From assembly GCA_910584585.1 (NCBI GenBank), contig CAJUBP010000042.1, positions 1 to 43,020 of the forward strand: DNA of 43,020 nt. The letters run 5' to 3'. This document shows, piece by piece, positions 1 to 8,644 of the stretch (its first letter is position 1; every line of letters starts with the position of its first letter). Origin of the DNA: an uncultured Lachnospiraceae bacterium (GTDB taxonomy: Bacteria > Bacillota > Clostridia > Lachnospirales > Lachnospiraceae). Both the position numbers and the translations under genes were made by a program. The notes beneath the pieces are model-generated. The model did no database searches. It had not been told where the DNA came from and was given only the letters and a program-made list of their open reading frames with translations.

Positions 1-388
1 GTTGTCTGTTATCTCTCTTGCGCGACAACTTCTATATCTTATCACAGTCTGTTGCGCTTGTCAATAACTTTTTAAAACTTTTTTAAATTATTTTGATTTC
101 CTTTTGTTTCCACCGTTTATCGCGCGGTGGAATTACATAATATCACCTTTCTTTCCATATGTCAACATATTTTTACAATTTTTTCAGTTATATTTTCAAA
201 CATTTATTCAAGCGCGCAAATCCCTGGAAATTCGGAAAATTTTACATTCCCTGTGGTTTCTATATTTCGATACACAGGAAAGACAGGATGGAGTACCAGC
301 TGATTCACTGAATATTTAAGAACAGTAAAATATTCAGTGAATCTCTATGCTCTCGGGTATAACAACAGCTTTCCCCAGTTTTGAGAAA
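1..388. other. Gene-poor A+T-rich left edge
   Basis: No credible coding region is seen here; the longest open frame (104-319, plus) is low-complexity Phe/Tyr-rich sequence without a ribosome site. The stretch holds small inverted repeats: GTTGTC at 1-6 with GACAAC at 23-28, CCACCG at 110-115 with CGGTGG at 125-130, and the long palindrome at 302-343. At 262-282 it carries, in reverse orientation, a core (ATATTTCGATACACAGGAAA) that recurs in other intergenic regions of the window. Confidence 0.6.
302..343. repeat. 16-bp perfect palindrome downstream of the zinc-ribbon gene
   Basis: GATTCACTGAATATTT at 302-317 is perfectly complementary to 328-343 across a 10-nt loop. It lies 46 nt past the stop of the zinc-ribbon gene. 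No T-run follows on either strand, so it is not a textbook intrinsic terminator; mRNA 3'-end protection or a fold-back repeat are alternatives. Confidence 0.7.
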
Positions 389-856
389 TTATTCCTCTTC
401 TTTCTTATTTCCCATTCCAGTAAAATCAATCGTCTCTTCTTTTACAGCATCCTCTTCTGTCTCTTCGTCCGCCTCATCGTCCGCAGGCGCTTCTTCTTCA
501 AATATGGACTCACATTTGGCGCCGCATTGATTGCAGAATATTGCATCCTGTTCCACTACTGCTCCACAGGCAGGGCATTTTTTCTTTCCTTTTAAATCTG
601 CTATCTCTGACTTTAACCGTTCAATCTCCTTTAAGGTCTCTGAAATCAGATTAATTTCCTCAAAGAAGGGTTCCTGGTCTTCTTTATGAAGGTTAAAATA
701 TTGTTTTCCGATTTCCCCGTACTGCTTTTCAATGAAATCTTCTTTTGCTTTGATATCCAGATTCAGCCTTGCAAGTTCTGTCAAGTCCTTTGCTTTCTGA
801 GATACATCTTTCCCGGTTGACGAAATCGTTTCTCCTAACTTTGTAAAAAATGTCAT
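389..856 (-). CDS. Zinc-ribbon protein with helical N-terminus
   Basis: A 155-aa protein starting at ATG 856, with AGGAGG seven bases upstream. Residues about 1-90 are charged and predicted helical or coiled-coil (many Lys, Glu, Leu; no membrane segment). A two-knuckle zinc ribbon follows, with CPAC at 94-97 and CNQC at 108-111. The last 40 residues are a very acidic tail ending in Lys and Glu. This matches the broad family of small cytoplasmic zinc-ribbon proteins of Firmicutes, whose exact role is not established. It sits 30 nt after the antiporter gene on the same strand and is probably co-transcribed with it. No enzymatic function can be assigned. Confidence 0.85.
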   Translation of the reverse strand: MTFFTKLGETISSTGKDVSQKAKDLTELARLNLDIKAKEDFIEKQYGEIGKQYFNLHKEDQEPFFEEINLISETLKEIERLKSEIADLKGKKKCPACGAVVEQDAIFCNQCGAKCESIFEEEAPADDEADEETEEDAVKEETIDFTGMGNKKEEE

Positions 857-886
857 ATAGTTTCCTCCTTAGGCTGCCGCTGTACC

Positions 887-1816
887 TTAACGTGTACAAA
901 TATATCCCACATATCCGGCATACATTGCAAGCATAATGGCTCCATGTAAGCGGCTGATTTGTTTTCTGCGCCATGCAAATATCCATACGACAGCGCTCAT
1001 TCCAATTAGAATTATATCATCAATCAGGTTTTCCATCAAGACTTCCATGGGACTTACCGCCCCTGCGACCCCGAGTACCAGCAGGATATTGAATATATTG
1101 GAACCGATGACGTTTCCAATCGCCATATCAGTTTCTCCTTTTTTGGCCGCCACCAGAGAGGTCACAAGTTCCGGAAGGGATGTTCCGAAAGCCACAATAG
1201 TGAGGCCGATCAGCGTAGGGCTTAACCCGAAGCTTTCCGCTATGGCAGAAGCGGAATCCACCACAAAATCTCCGCCTGCCACAATTGCGCCAAGCCCCAC
1301 AAGAATATAAAGCAGGCACTGCCAGCCTTTCAGCGCGGCAATTTCTCCTTCCCCGGCCTGATTTCTCGCATTTCTAGCCTCCATTACCATCCAGGCCAGA
1401 AATGCGGCAAATACGATAAGAAGAATCACTCCATCTATTCTTCCTATCTTCATACTCTGATTTCCCATGATGAAGAGCAGTACAGCCGCCAGAATCGACA
1501 GGGGAAATTCCTGTTTCATGGTGGATTCCTTTACCGGCAGCGGCGCAAACACTGCGCATGCGCCGCAGACCACCATCAGATTAAAAATATTAGAGCCTAC
1601 CACATTGCTGATTGCCATGGTATTGCTCCCTTTCAAAGCTGCCGCCACGCTGACGGCACACTCCGGAGCGCTGGTTCCCATCGCAACAATGGTCATCCCG
1701 ATAATCATTCCGGGAATCTTAAGCTTCCTGGCAACACTGGCGCTGCCGTCTACAAAGAAATCCGCTCCTTTGATCAGCAGCGCAAATCCCACTACAAGAA
1801 ATACATAATCCAGCAT
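887..1816 (-). CDS. Calcium/sodium antiporter (CaCA family, YrbG-like)
   Basis: An inner-membrane cation/Ca2+ exchanger with the two inverted alpha-repeats typical of the family: GTSAPE in the first half and GTSLPELVTS in the second, each followed by a glycine-rich N-V-x-G-S-N-I-F-N segment. About ten hydrophobic helices are visible. A longer frame begins at 1867, but GGGAGG directly precedes a double ATG; the second ATG (1816) has the better spacing and starts the first membrane helix (LDYVFLVVGFALL). The resulting length of 309 aa is normal for the family. It follows the histidine kinase gene by about 90 nt and precedes the zinc-ribbon gene, so it may be the third gene of the two-component operon. 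Confidence 0.93.
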   Translation of the reverse strand: MLDYVFLVVGFALLIKGADFFVDGSASVARKLKIPGMIIGMTIVAMGTSAPECAVSVAAALKGSNTMAISNVVGSNIFNLMVVCGACAVFAPLPVKESTMKQEFPLSILAAVLLFIMGNQSMKIGRIDGVILLIVFAAFLAWMVMEARNARNQAGEGEIAALKGWQCLLYILVGLGAIVAGGDFVVDSASAIAESFGLSPTLIGLTIVAFGTSLPELVTSLVAAKKGETDMAIGNVIGSNIFNILLVLGVAGAVSPMEVLMENLIDDIILIGMSAVVWIFAWRRKQISRLHGAIMLAMYAGYVGYICTR

Positions 1817-1905
1817 CATTTCCTCCCAATCCGAATCACGCGCAGCGCTCAGGCAAAATTCCTCCAAACCATTACGGCAGCCATGAATCCTTTCCAGATT
1901 GCGTG

Positions 1906-3222
1906 CTAAAACAGCACTTTCACTTCTGTTCCCGCCCCCGGTTCGCTTTCCAGTAAAATCTCCGCCTTATGCTGCGCAACAATATGTTTTACAATTGCAA
2001 GCCCCAGACCCGTTCCTCCGTTTTGCCTGGAACGGCCTTTATCCACCCGGTAAAACCGTTCAAAAATTCTCTCCTGGTGTTCTCTGGAAATGCCGATCCC
2101 CGTATCCCTCACTGACAGAAACGTTCTTCCATTTTCCAAAGCCACGGTCACTGTTACCCTGCCGCCCCGGTTATTATACCGTATTCCATTGCTGCAGAGA
2201 TTGTATAAAAGCTCATCCATCAGCTCCCGATTGGCAAAGATCATTTGGGATTCCCCTATAAGTTCCAGCGTTATCTCCTGTTTGGAGGCCTGCATATCCA
2301 TCATATCCAAGCAGTGTTCCGCAGCCTTATACAAATCCATCTGCTCAAAATCAAATCCCTGCTCCCCGGCGTCCAGTTCTGACAATCTGAGAATATCATT
2401 AATCAGCGTCAAAAGGCGGTCGGAACATCTGTGTATCTCTCCGGCAAACCGTTTCGCGTCCTGAGCTCCTGCCATTCCGTTCTCAATCAATTCCGCATAT
2501 CCTGAAATGGCAGTCAGCGGAGTCTTTAACTCATGGGATACATTTGCGGTAAATTCCTGCCGCATCCTGGCATGATCCAGAATATCGACATGCTGCCTGC
2601 GGATCGTTTGGATCAGGGGCAAAATTTCTTCATATACCGGCTCCTGACTCCCGCCGTCTAAATCCGACGCCAGTTTTTCAATGGGAGACAGCAATCGTTT
2701 TGTCAGATAGCGGGACAGGATTCCGCACAGCAGCACGCTGAATAAAGACAGCACGGCAATCAGCGCCGCCGTATGCTTTAATATTTGAAAAATATTCTCT
2801 GAATCCTTCCCAACTCTTAAAATCCCGCCGTTTTCCAGGCGCTTTGCATAGTAAAAAGTATGCACGGAACTGGTGGCGGACCGGCGGACTGCTGTACCTT
2901 CGCCGAATTTTCCCGCAGCTTTGATTTCCGGACGGTCTTTATGATTTTCCATGTTTTGCTGATCGGCGCTGCTGTCGTATTCTACGCTTCCATCTTCTCT
3001 GATTAATGTAATTCTCAGCCCGTCTCTTTCCAGGAGAATGCGGTTTTCCTCTGAATTCTGTGTTTTCTGAAGCAATGCCTGTATTATATGAGTATCATCT
3101 TTCAGGTCATCATATACCTGATTTTTAAAAATATTATAAAATAACGCCATGGAAATTACCGCCGCAGTTACAACGGCAAAAGACGATACCATGAGAAACT
3201 GAAAGTTTATCTTTCTCTTCAT
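1906..3222 (-). CDS. PhoR-like sensor histidine kinase
   Basis: A membrane-bound sensor kinase of 438 aa. It has a transmembrane helix at about residues 9-31, an extracytoplasmic sensor region to about 150, a second helix at about 151-173, and a HAMP-like linker. The HisKA box NVSHELKTPL has the phospho-acceptor at His230. HATPase motifs follow: an N-box around LCSNGIRYN, VRDTGIGIS and GGTGLGLAIVKH. It lies just downstream of the OmpR-type regulator and is its obvious partner. The ribosome site is weak (AGGCAAG), and the intergenic stretch before it is a duplicated copy of the regulator's 3' end. A PhoR-type phosphate role is inferred from the neighbouring Na+/phosphate transporter and its Pho-box-like promoter. 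Confidence 0.93.
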   Translation of the reverse strand: MKRKINFQFLMVSSFAVVTAAVISMALFYNIFKNQVYDDLKDDTHIIQALLQKTQNSEENRILLERDGLRITLIREDGSVEYDSSADQQNMENHKDRPEIKAAGKFGEGTAVRRSATSSVHTFYYAKRLENGGILRVGKDSENIFQILKHTAALIAVLSLFSVLLCGILSRYLTKRLLSPIEKLASDLDGGSQEPVYEEILPLIQTIRRQHVDILDHARMRQEFTANVSHELKTPLTAISGYAELIENGMAGAQDAKRFAGEIHRCSDRLLTLINDILRLSELDAGEQGFDFEQMDLYKAAEHCLDMMDMQASKQEITLELIGESQMIFANRELMDELLYNLCSNGIRYNNRGGRVTVTVALENGRTFLSVRDTGIGISREHQERIFERFYRVDKGRSRQNGGTGLGLAIVKHIVAQHKAEILLESEPGAGTEVKVLF

Positions 3223-3314
3223 ATTACTTGCCTGTCACGTACCCGACATTCTGAACGGTGCCCTTTTCTTCATATTATTTATCTGCCCATCACATACCCG
3301 ACATTCCGAACGGT
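3216..3314. repeat. Tandem duplication of the response regulator 3' end
   Basis: Bases 3267-3314 (last codons of the regulator plus the following gap) are repeated, diverged and with a 4-nt length difference, at 3216-3259. Both units read, on the minus strand, ACCGTT-C-R-GAATGTCGGGTA and end in TAA followed by ATATGAAG or TATGAAG. The first unit codes for TVRNVGYVMGR-stop; the second would code for TVQNVGYVTGK-stop and runs directly into the kinase start codon. Confidence 0.85.
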
Positions 3315-3953
3315 TCTGATGGCGCTACCCCCATCCCCCAGTTTCTGCCGCAGGGTTTTTATATGCATATCCACCGTGCGGCTCTCTCCTTCATAGTCAA
3401 ATCCCCAGACCTGATCCATAATTTTGTTCCTGGACAGAACGATTCCCTGATTGATTAAAAGCATTTTCAGCAGTTCAAATTCTTTGAAAGTCAGCTCACA
3501 GACTGCGCCGTTTACGGTTACAATCCGTTTCTCTGTGTCCACTTCAATCACGCCGTTGGTTAAAACAGGCGTTTCTGCCATGCCGGCAGTCCGCCGCAGC
3601 AGCGCTTTTACCCGGGAAATCAGTTCCATAATGCCGAAGGGCTTGGTCATATAGTCATCTGCGCCCAGATCCAGGCCCTTTACTTTATCCAGTTCTGAAG
3701 ATTTGGCGGTTACCATGATGATGGGAATCCTGGACACAGCGTTGTTTTTCCGTAATTTTGACAATATTTCCAGTCCATCTTCTCCCGGCAGCATAATGTC
3801 AAGGAGTATCAGACTTGGAATATTCTCTTCCAAAGCCTTGTAAAGTTCTCTGCCGCAGGAAAATTCCTCCACGTCAAACCCGCTGTTTTTCAGGGCGTAG
3901 CGCTGGATTTCGCGGATATTTTCATCATCTTCCACAATATAAATCAGGGGCAT
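3279..3953 (-). CDS. PhoB-like OmpR-family response regulator
   Basis: A 224-aa cytoplasmic DNA-binding response regulator. The N-terminal receiver has the acidic pair in VEDDEN, the phospho-acceptor Asp52 in LLDIMLPGEDG, and the switch Thr/Lys in VTAKS. A winged-helix domain follows from about residue 130 (LTFKEFELLKMLL, RTVDMHIKTLRQKLG) and ends TVRNVGYVMGR. The start is set at ATG 3953 because AGGAGG lies seven bases upstream and the protein begins MPLIYIVEDD; an upstream in-frame start (3971) would overlap that site. It pairs with the downstream kinase. The adjacent Na+/phosphate cotransporter carries four 11-bp-phased TTTACA-type repeats, which suggests this regulator binds there. Confidence 0.95.
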   Translation of the reverse strand: MPLIYIVEDDENIREIQRYALKNSGFDVEEFSCGRELYKALEENIPSLILLDIMLPGEDGLEILSKLRKNNAVSRIPIIMVTAKSSELDKVKGLDLGADDYMTKPFGIMELISRVKALLRRTAGMAETPVLTNGVIEVDTEKRIVTVNGAVCELTFKEFELLKMLLINQGIVLSRNKIMDQVWGFDYEGESRTVDMHIKTLRQKLGDGGSAIRTVRNVGYVMGR

Positions 3954-3982
3954 ATAGGTTCCTCCTGTCACAAGAAATTCTC

Positions 3983-4019
3983 CAAAAACAGACGGGCCTT
4001 TTCAGACAAAAGCCCCGCC
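3983..4019 (-). terminator. Intrinsic terminator after the Na+/phosphate cotransporter
   Basis: On the minus strand a GC-rich stem (GGCGGGGCTTTT paired with AAAAGGCCCGTC, one mismatch and one G-U pair) encloses a short loop and is followed by TGTTTTTGG. It lies 9-45 nt past the transporter stop and separates the transporter from the two-component genes. Confidence 0.75.
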
Positions 4020-4027
4020 TGATCCTT

Positions 4028-5806
4028 TTATTCTTTTACATTGAGCTGGTATTTGCTCTGGAAAAATTCCTGCATTTCCTCAAACCGCATTCTGGTGGTT
4101 CCGGAAAGATTGTTTATATAATCATGAGCTTCCACCGTATTGTCTTCCATCTGAATCATGTACACCGCCAAATTGGAACAGTGATCCGCCACTCTCTCAT
4201 AATTCATTGCAATCTCAGAGAGAACCAGCCCCAATTCAATGGTGCATTTTCCTTTCTTCAGACGTTTGATGTGACGCTTTTTCACTTCTTTGTTCAGACT
4301 GTCAATCACTTCCTCCAACGGCTCCACCGTCAATGCCATTTTTGTGTCGCCGTGGATAAACGCCTGAATGGAGCGGTTTAGAATATCCTGCACTGCATTT
4401 CCGAAGATTTCCATCTCATGTTTGGCCTTTTTGGAAAATTCCAGTTCTTTTTTCTTCATCGTGCCTGCAATTTCCATTAAATTAAAAGCATGGTCTCCGA
4501 TCCGCTCTAAATCGCTGATACTCTGCAGCAAAACAGAAACATTCTGTCCGTCCTTTTCCGTCAGATCCTGACTGCTCAGCCTGGTCAGATACGCGCTGAG
4601 CTTATCTTCGTATTTATCCAGCATATCTTCCTGTTCCTGCACCAGAGCCGCCTGTTCCGGAGAAAAATGGTCAAACAATCCCATGGCCTCCTGAATAATG
4701 GCGCCGGACAGTTCCGCCATTTTCTTTGTCAGGGAAATGCACTGTTCAATGGCATACCCCGGCGTGGAGAGAAACCGTTCGTCCAGCACCTTGAATTCAT
4801 CTTCTCTGCCGGAACTTTTCAATTCTTCTTCGGACACCGGTATGGTAAGGTAGGCCAGCTTCTCCAGCCCTTTGGTAAAGGGAAGCAGCACCAGGGTTGC
4901 AAATATGTTAAAAACGCTGTGAATCGCGGCAATTCCGGCCGCTCCCACTGTCTCGCCGGTAAATCCAAACTGGAATACGGCGTCAGCAATAGCATAAACT
5001 GTCAGAAATACCACAGAACCTATCACATTAAAATAAAGATGTACAAAAGCCGTCCGTCTTGCGCCTTTATTGGCTCCCACTGCTGAAATCATTGCCGTTA
5101 CGCAGGTGCCGATATTCTGCCCCATGATAATAGGGATCACGGAACCGTAAGTAAACGCCCCTGTGACAGACAGCGCCTGCAGAATACCTACGGATGCAGA
5201 AGAGCTCTGTATCACTGCCGTCAGCAAAGCTCCCACCAGGATTCCCAGCAGAGGATTGCTGAATTTGGTAAGTATTCCGGTAAATTCCGGTACATCTGCC
5301 AAAGGCTTCACTGCGCCGCTCATGGCTTCCATTCCATACATCAGCACGGCAAATCCCAAAAGGATTTCTGAAATATCCTTTTTCCGGCTGCTTTTCGCCC
5401 CCATCAGAAAAATAATTCCAATCAGCGCCAAAATGGGGGAAAAGGACGAGGGCTTCAGCATGCGGATAAAGAAGTTCCCTCCTTCAATCCCGGTTAAACT
5501 TAACAGCCAGGACGTTAACGTGGTGCCGATATTCGCCCCCATAATAATCCCAATGGCCTGGGACAGCTTCATGATGCCGGAGTTGACAAATCCCACCAGC
5601 ATTACCGTAGTGGCTGACGAAGACTGTATGACAGCGGTAACGCCTGCTCCAAGCAGAACTGCTTTCAGCGGATTTGAGGTCAATTTCTCCAGAATCCGCT
5701 CCAGTTTGCCGCCGGAAAGCTTCTCCAGGCCGCCGCCCATCACATGCATTCCATAGAGAAAGAGGGCCAGGCCGCCAATCAGTGACAGAAATCCAAATAT
5801 ATCCAT
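4028..5806 (-). CDS. Na+/phosphate cotransporter family protein (NptA-like with PhoU-like tail)
   Basis: A 592-aa membrane protein. The N-terminal ~330 residues contain two related Na/Pi repeats, each with the QSSSA signature (VIQSSSATTV and VIQSSSASVG) followed by a G-x-N-I-G-T motif. The C-terminal ~230 residues are soluble, helical and PhoU-like (ERIGDHAFNL, ERVADHCSNL). The family imports inorganic phosphate with sodium. Two ATGs lie close together; the second (5806) is chosen because AGGAGG abuts the first and is spaced six bases from the second. The promoter region carries a Pho-box-like array and the gene ends in an intrinsic terminator. Together with the neighbouring PhoB/PhoR-like pair this forms a phosphate-starvation module. 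Confidence 0.93.
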   Translation of the reverse strand: MDIFGFLSLIGGLALFLYGMHVMGGGLEKLSGGKLERILEKLTSNPLKAVLLGAGVTAVIQSSSATTVMLVGFVNSGIMKLSQAIGIIMGANIGTTLTSWLLSLTGIEGGNFFIRMLKPSSFSPILALIGIIFLMGAKSSRKKDISEILLGFAVLMYGMEAMSGAVKPLADVPEFTGILTKFSNPLLGILVGALLTAVIQSSSASVGILQALSVTGAFTYGSVIPIIMGQNIGTCVTAMISAVGANKGARRTAFVHLYFNVIGSVVFLTVYAIADAVFQFGFTGETVGAAGIAAIHSVFNIFATLVLLPFTKGLEKLAYLTIPVSEEELKSSGREDEFKVLDERFLSTPGYAIEQCISLTKKMAELSGAIIQEAMGLFDHFSPEQAALVQEQEDMLDKYEDKLSAYLTRLSSQDLTEKDGQNVSVLLQSISDLERIGDHAFNLMEIAGTMKKKELEFSKKAKHEMEIFGNAVQDILNRSIQAFIHGDTKMALTVEPLEEVIDSLNKEVKKRHIKRLKKGKCTIELGLVLSEIAMNYERVADHCSNLAVYMIQMEDNTVEAHDYINNLSGTTRMRFEEMQEFFQSKYQLNVKE

Positions 5807-5851
5807 TTTCATCCTCCTGTGTATTCAAACATTAGATTCACTCTGAGAATT

Positions 5852-5905
5852 ATTCTACACGGTTTCTGTAAATGGAATACATAATCTATGTAAAATCTGT
5901 GTAAA
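5852..5905 (-). promoter_or_regulatory. Pho-box-like array and -10 element of the phosphate transporter
   Basis: Read on the minus strand, four hexamers TTTACA, TTTACA, TATGTA, TTTACA occur with exactly five bases between each (plus-strand 5900-5905, 5889-5894, 5878-5883, 5867-5872), an 11-bp helical phase. A -10-like TAGAAT (5852-5857) begins nine bases further on. TT-A-ACA repeats with 5-bp spacing upstream of the -10 are the known architecture of PhoP/PhoB sites in Gram-positives. Binding by the adjacent regulator is inferred. Confidence 0.75.
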
Positions 5906-5925
5906 ATCAAATTTATAAAATTCTT

Positions 5926-7065
5926 CTATTTTTCCTTTTTGGCAGGAGAAACGGCTTTCGCCCCCTCTTTCTGATTCACCCAGTCACGGAACAGCGCGTA
6001 AATTACGGACATCAGGGGAATAAAAATCAACATTCCTGCGATTCCCATCAGCTTGCCGCCTACAGTTACCGCAAATAACACCCAAATAGAAGGCAGGCCC
6101 ACTGAGTTCCCCACTACATGAGGATAAATCAGGTTTCCTTCAATCTGCTGCAATACCAGAAACAGTATGACGAAAAATACTGCCTGCATAGGATTGACCA
6201 TAAGAATCAGAAATGCTCCTACCACGCACCCAATAAAAGCTCCCACCATGGGAATCAGTGCTGTAAACGCAATCAGCACCCCCACCAAAAGGGCATAGGG
6301 CATGCGAAAAATCGTCATGCTGACCAAAAACATCGTGCCCAGAATCAGCGCTTCCAGACACTGGCCGGTAATAAACTTTGAGAAAATTCTGTGGCTTAGG
6401 CTGCAGACATAACAGATTTTCTCCACCGCCTGTTTGGGCAGAAATGCGCGAATCACTTTATTGCACTGCCTGCCCAGAGTTTCTTTCTGAATTAAAATAT
6501 AAATAGAAAAAACAAATGCGATAAAAAAGGTCATTACGCCATTAATCACCGTCATAGTGGCGGACATCGTATAGGAAACCACACTGCCTGCGCCGCTCAA
6601 AGCAAAATCCTTCACGCCGTTGAGCCAGCTCGTCCAGTCAAATTCCAGAGATTCAATATAAGCTTCTATCATATCCCAGTCACGGAATAATTCTTCCAGC
6701 CATTTCTGCATTTGGGGCAGAAAGGTCGCCATTCCCGCACTGATACTGTCAAAGGTTTTGCCAAGCTGCGGTATCACTACCACAATTACAACCGCAAGAA
6801 CAGCCAGCAGGCTCACAATGGACAGAACCAGACTCACCGGGCGGGCCAGTTTGCCATTTTTCGGGAACAATTTCTTTTCTATGGCAGCCATGGGGATATT
6901 CAAAATAAAGGCTATGGCGCCGCCCAGCACAAAAGGAAACAGGATTCCCCACAAAAAGGCCAGGAAAGACTGAACTTTGCCGAAATTCATTAATAATGAC
7001 AGCAAAACCAGCGTAAAAGTGATAATTCCAAGTATTTTCCTTATATTATTCTTATTTAATTCCAT
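5926..7065 (-). CDS. AI-2E family transporter (PerM/YtvI-like permease)
   Basis: A polytopic membrane protein of 379 aa with the pattern of the AI-2E family. Two helices lie near the N-terminus (LVLLSLLMNF, FLWGILFPFVLGGAIAF), a soluble segment sits around residues 95-150, and a cluster of C-terminal helices carries the family motif region PYALLVGVLIAFTALIPMVG. Members export diverse solutes; only some move autoinducer-2 and the substrate here is unknown. The start at 7065 is preferred over an upstream in-frame start (7137) because AAGGAAAAG precedes it and the upstream extension overlaps the tyrS promoter region. It is divergent from tyrS and has no obvious operon partner. Confidence 0.9.
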   Translation of the reverse strand: MELNKNNIRKILGIITFTLVLLSLLMNFGKVQSFLAFLWGILFPFVLGGAIAFILNIPMAAIEKKLFPKNGKLARPVSLVLSIVSLLAVLAVVIVVVIPQLGKTFDSISAGMATFLPQMQKWLEELFRDWDMIEAYIESLEFDWTSWLNGVKDFALSGAGSVVSYTMSATMTVINGVMTFFIAFVFSIYILIQKETLGRQCNKVIRAFLPKQAVEKICYVCSLSHRIFSKFITGQCLEALILGTMFLVSMTIFRMPYALLVGVLIAFTALIPMVGAFIGCVVGAFLILMVNPMQAVFFVILFLVLQQIEGNLIYPHVVGNSVGLPSIWVLFAVTVGGKLMGIAGMLIFIPLMSVIYALFRDWVNQKEGAKAVSPAKKEK

Positions 7066-7150
7066 GCTCTTTTCCTTTCCATCGCAATTTAATTGGTATG
7101 TATCATACCACAGGAAGAACAGCTTGACAACGGGCAAGAAATATTTTAAC

Positions 7151-7179
7151 TTGACAAATCCCCCATCTCCCCATATAAT
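7151..7179 (+). promoter_or_regulatory. Consensus sigma-70/sigma-A promoter of tyrS
   Basis: TTGACA (7151-7156) and TATAAT (7174-7179) are separated by exactly 17 bp, a perfect match to the housekeeping consensus. The predicted transcript would start near 7186, leaving a leader of only about 23 nt, which is too short for a T-box or other riboswitch. Confidence 0.88.
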
Positions 7180-7208
7180 GGCATAAATTTATCATTAGGA
7201 GGTAACTT

Positions 7209-8426
7209 ATGACGGTATATGACGAACTGATTGCCAGAGGGCTGATCGCCCAGGTAACAGACGAAGAAGAAATCAAGGAATTGGTAAACACCGGAAAGGC
7301 CGTATTTTATATCGGCTTCGACCCCACTGCAGACAGCCTCCACGTGGGACACTTTATGGCTCTCTGCCTGATGAAGCGACTGCAGATGGCCGGAAATAAG
7401 CCGATCGCGTTGCTGGGCGGCGGCACTGCAATGATCGGAGATCCAACCGGAAGAAGCGACATGCGCCAGATGATGACACAGGAAACCATCCAGCACAACT
7501 GCGACTGCTTTCAGAAGCAGATGAGCAGATTTATTGACTTTTCAGATGGAAAAGCTATGATCGTAAACAATGCAGACTGGCTACTGGATCTGAACTATAT
7601 CGACGTGCTGCGGAGAGTTGGCGCGTATTTCTCCGTCAACCGGATGCTGACGGCGGAATGCTACCGGCAGCGGATGGAAAAAGGGCTCAGCTTCCTGGAA
7701 TTCAACTATATGATTATGCAGAGTTACGATTTCTATATACTTTACCAAAAATACGGCTGCAACATGCAGTTCGGAGGCGACGATCAGTGGAGCAATATGT
7801 TAGGAGGCACAGAACTGATCCGCCGCAAGATGGGAAAAAATGCCTATGCCATGACCATCAACCTGCTTCTGAATTCCGAGGGAAAAAAGATGGGCAAAAC
7901 CCAGTCCGGCGCTGTCTGGCTCGATCCCAATAAAACCTCTCCCTTTGACTTCTACCAGTACTGGCGGAACGTGGCGGATGACGATGTGCTAAAATGCATC
8001 CGCATGCTGACTTTCCTTCCCCTGGAGGAAATTGATAAAATGGATGCCTGGGAGGGCGCGCAGCTTAACGCGGCAAAAGAAATTCTGGCCTTTGAGCTTA
8101 CAAAAATGGTGCATGGAGAAGAAGAGGCACAGAAAGCAAAGAATGCGGCGCTCGCTCTGTTTTCCAGCGGAAACGCAGCCGATATGCCTGCTGTTACTTT
8201 AACGGAGGATGATTTTACAGACGGCGCCATAGATATCTTAGGGCTGTTAGTCAAATCCGGCCTGACTTCCTCCCGTTCTGAAGCGCGCCGGGCCGTAGAG
8301 CAGGGGGGCGTTTCTGTTGAGGGTGAAAAAGTGACGGATATCAAAACGGTGTATCATGCCGATGCTTTCGCAGAGGGCATGATTCTGAAAAGGGGAAAGA
8401 AAAATTTCCGGAAGATTTTGAAATAG
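7209..8426 (+). CDS. tyrS: Tyrosyl-tRNA synthetase
   Basis: A class Ic aminoacyl-tRNA synthetase that charges tRNA-Tyr with tyrosine in the cytoplasm. The 405-aa length is normal for bacterial TyrRS. Visible signatures are the HIGH-type motif HVGH at residues 45-48, YIGFDPTADSLHVG around it, the GGDDQWSNM segment at about 189-197, and a KMSKS-type loop KMGKT at 227-231. A C-terminal S4 RNA-binding domain runs from about 340 to the end. AGGAGG lies just upstream of the ATG. The gene stands alone on the plus strand, driven by a consensus promoter with a very short leader. Confidence 0.98.
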   Translation: MTVYDELIARGLIAQVTDEEEIKELVNTGKAVFYIGFDPTADSLHVGHFMALCLMKRLQMAGNKPIALLGGGTAMIGDPTGRSDMRQMMTQETIQHNCDCFQKQMSRFIDFSDGKAMIVNNADWLLDLNYIDVLRRVGAYFSVNRMLTAECYRQRMEKGLSFLEFNYMIMQSYDFYILYQKYGCNMQFGGDDQWSNMLGGTELIRRKMGKNAYAMTINLLLNSEGKKMGKTQSGAVWLDPNKTSPFDFYQYWRNVADDDVLKCIRMLTFLPLEEIDKMDAWEGAQLNAAKEILAFELTKMVHGEEEAQKAKNAALALFSSGNAADMPAVTLTEDDFTDGAIDILGLLVKSGLTSSRSEARRAVEQGGVSVEGEKVTDIKTVYHADAFAEGMILKRGKKNFRKILK

Positions 8427-8440
8427 GGAACGAGCAAGAC

Positions 8441-8520
8441 GTTTCATATTGGAATACGGACGGAAAGGCAGGATGGCCCTTTCCTGTGTATTGAAATATA
8501 AATTGTTCGCTCCAGTGTAA
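8441..8520. repeat. Dispersed intergenic repeat, copy downstream of tyrS
   Basis: The segment contains GGCAGGATG-GCCCTTTCCTGTGTATTGAAATAT (core at 8479-8499), closely matching 12683-12713 and, in reverse, 262-290; related pieces lie in the 25-kb island. It begins shortly after the tyrS stop. No coding function is seen. Confidence 0.65.
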
Positions 8521-8609
8521 AAAAGATACAACTCGGATAGAATATTTCTTCATGGTTATCTGACTTGCATAATGAGAAAAATGTTAATCCTTTTTTAAGA
8601 AATTTTTTA

Positions 8610-8638
8610 TTGTAATATTTTTTATTATTGAGTATAAT
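8610..8638 (+). promoter_or_regulatory. Promoter of the 42-nt repeat RNA
   Basis: TTGTAA (8610-8615) and TATAAT (8633-8638) are 17 bp apart in an A+T-rich stretch directly upstream of the three 42-nt repeats. Transcription would start near 8645, with a short palindromic leader (TGTAAAGTACTTTTACA at 8644-8660). Confidence 0.75.
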
Positions 8639-8644
8639 AATGCT

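Noticed and set aside
104..319. 71-codon plus-strand frame at the left edge
   Set aside because: Low-complexity Phe/Tyr-rich translation from A+T-rich DNA, with no ribosome site.
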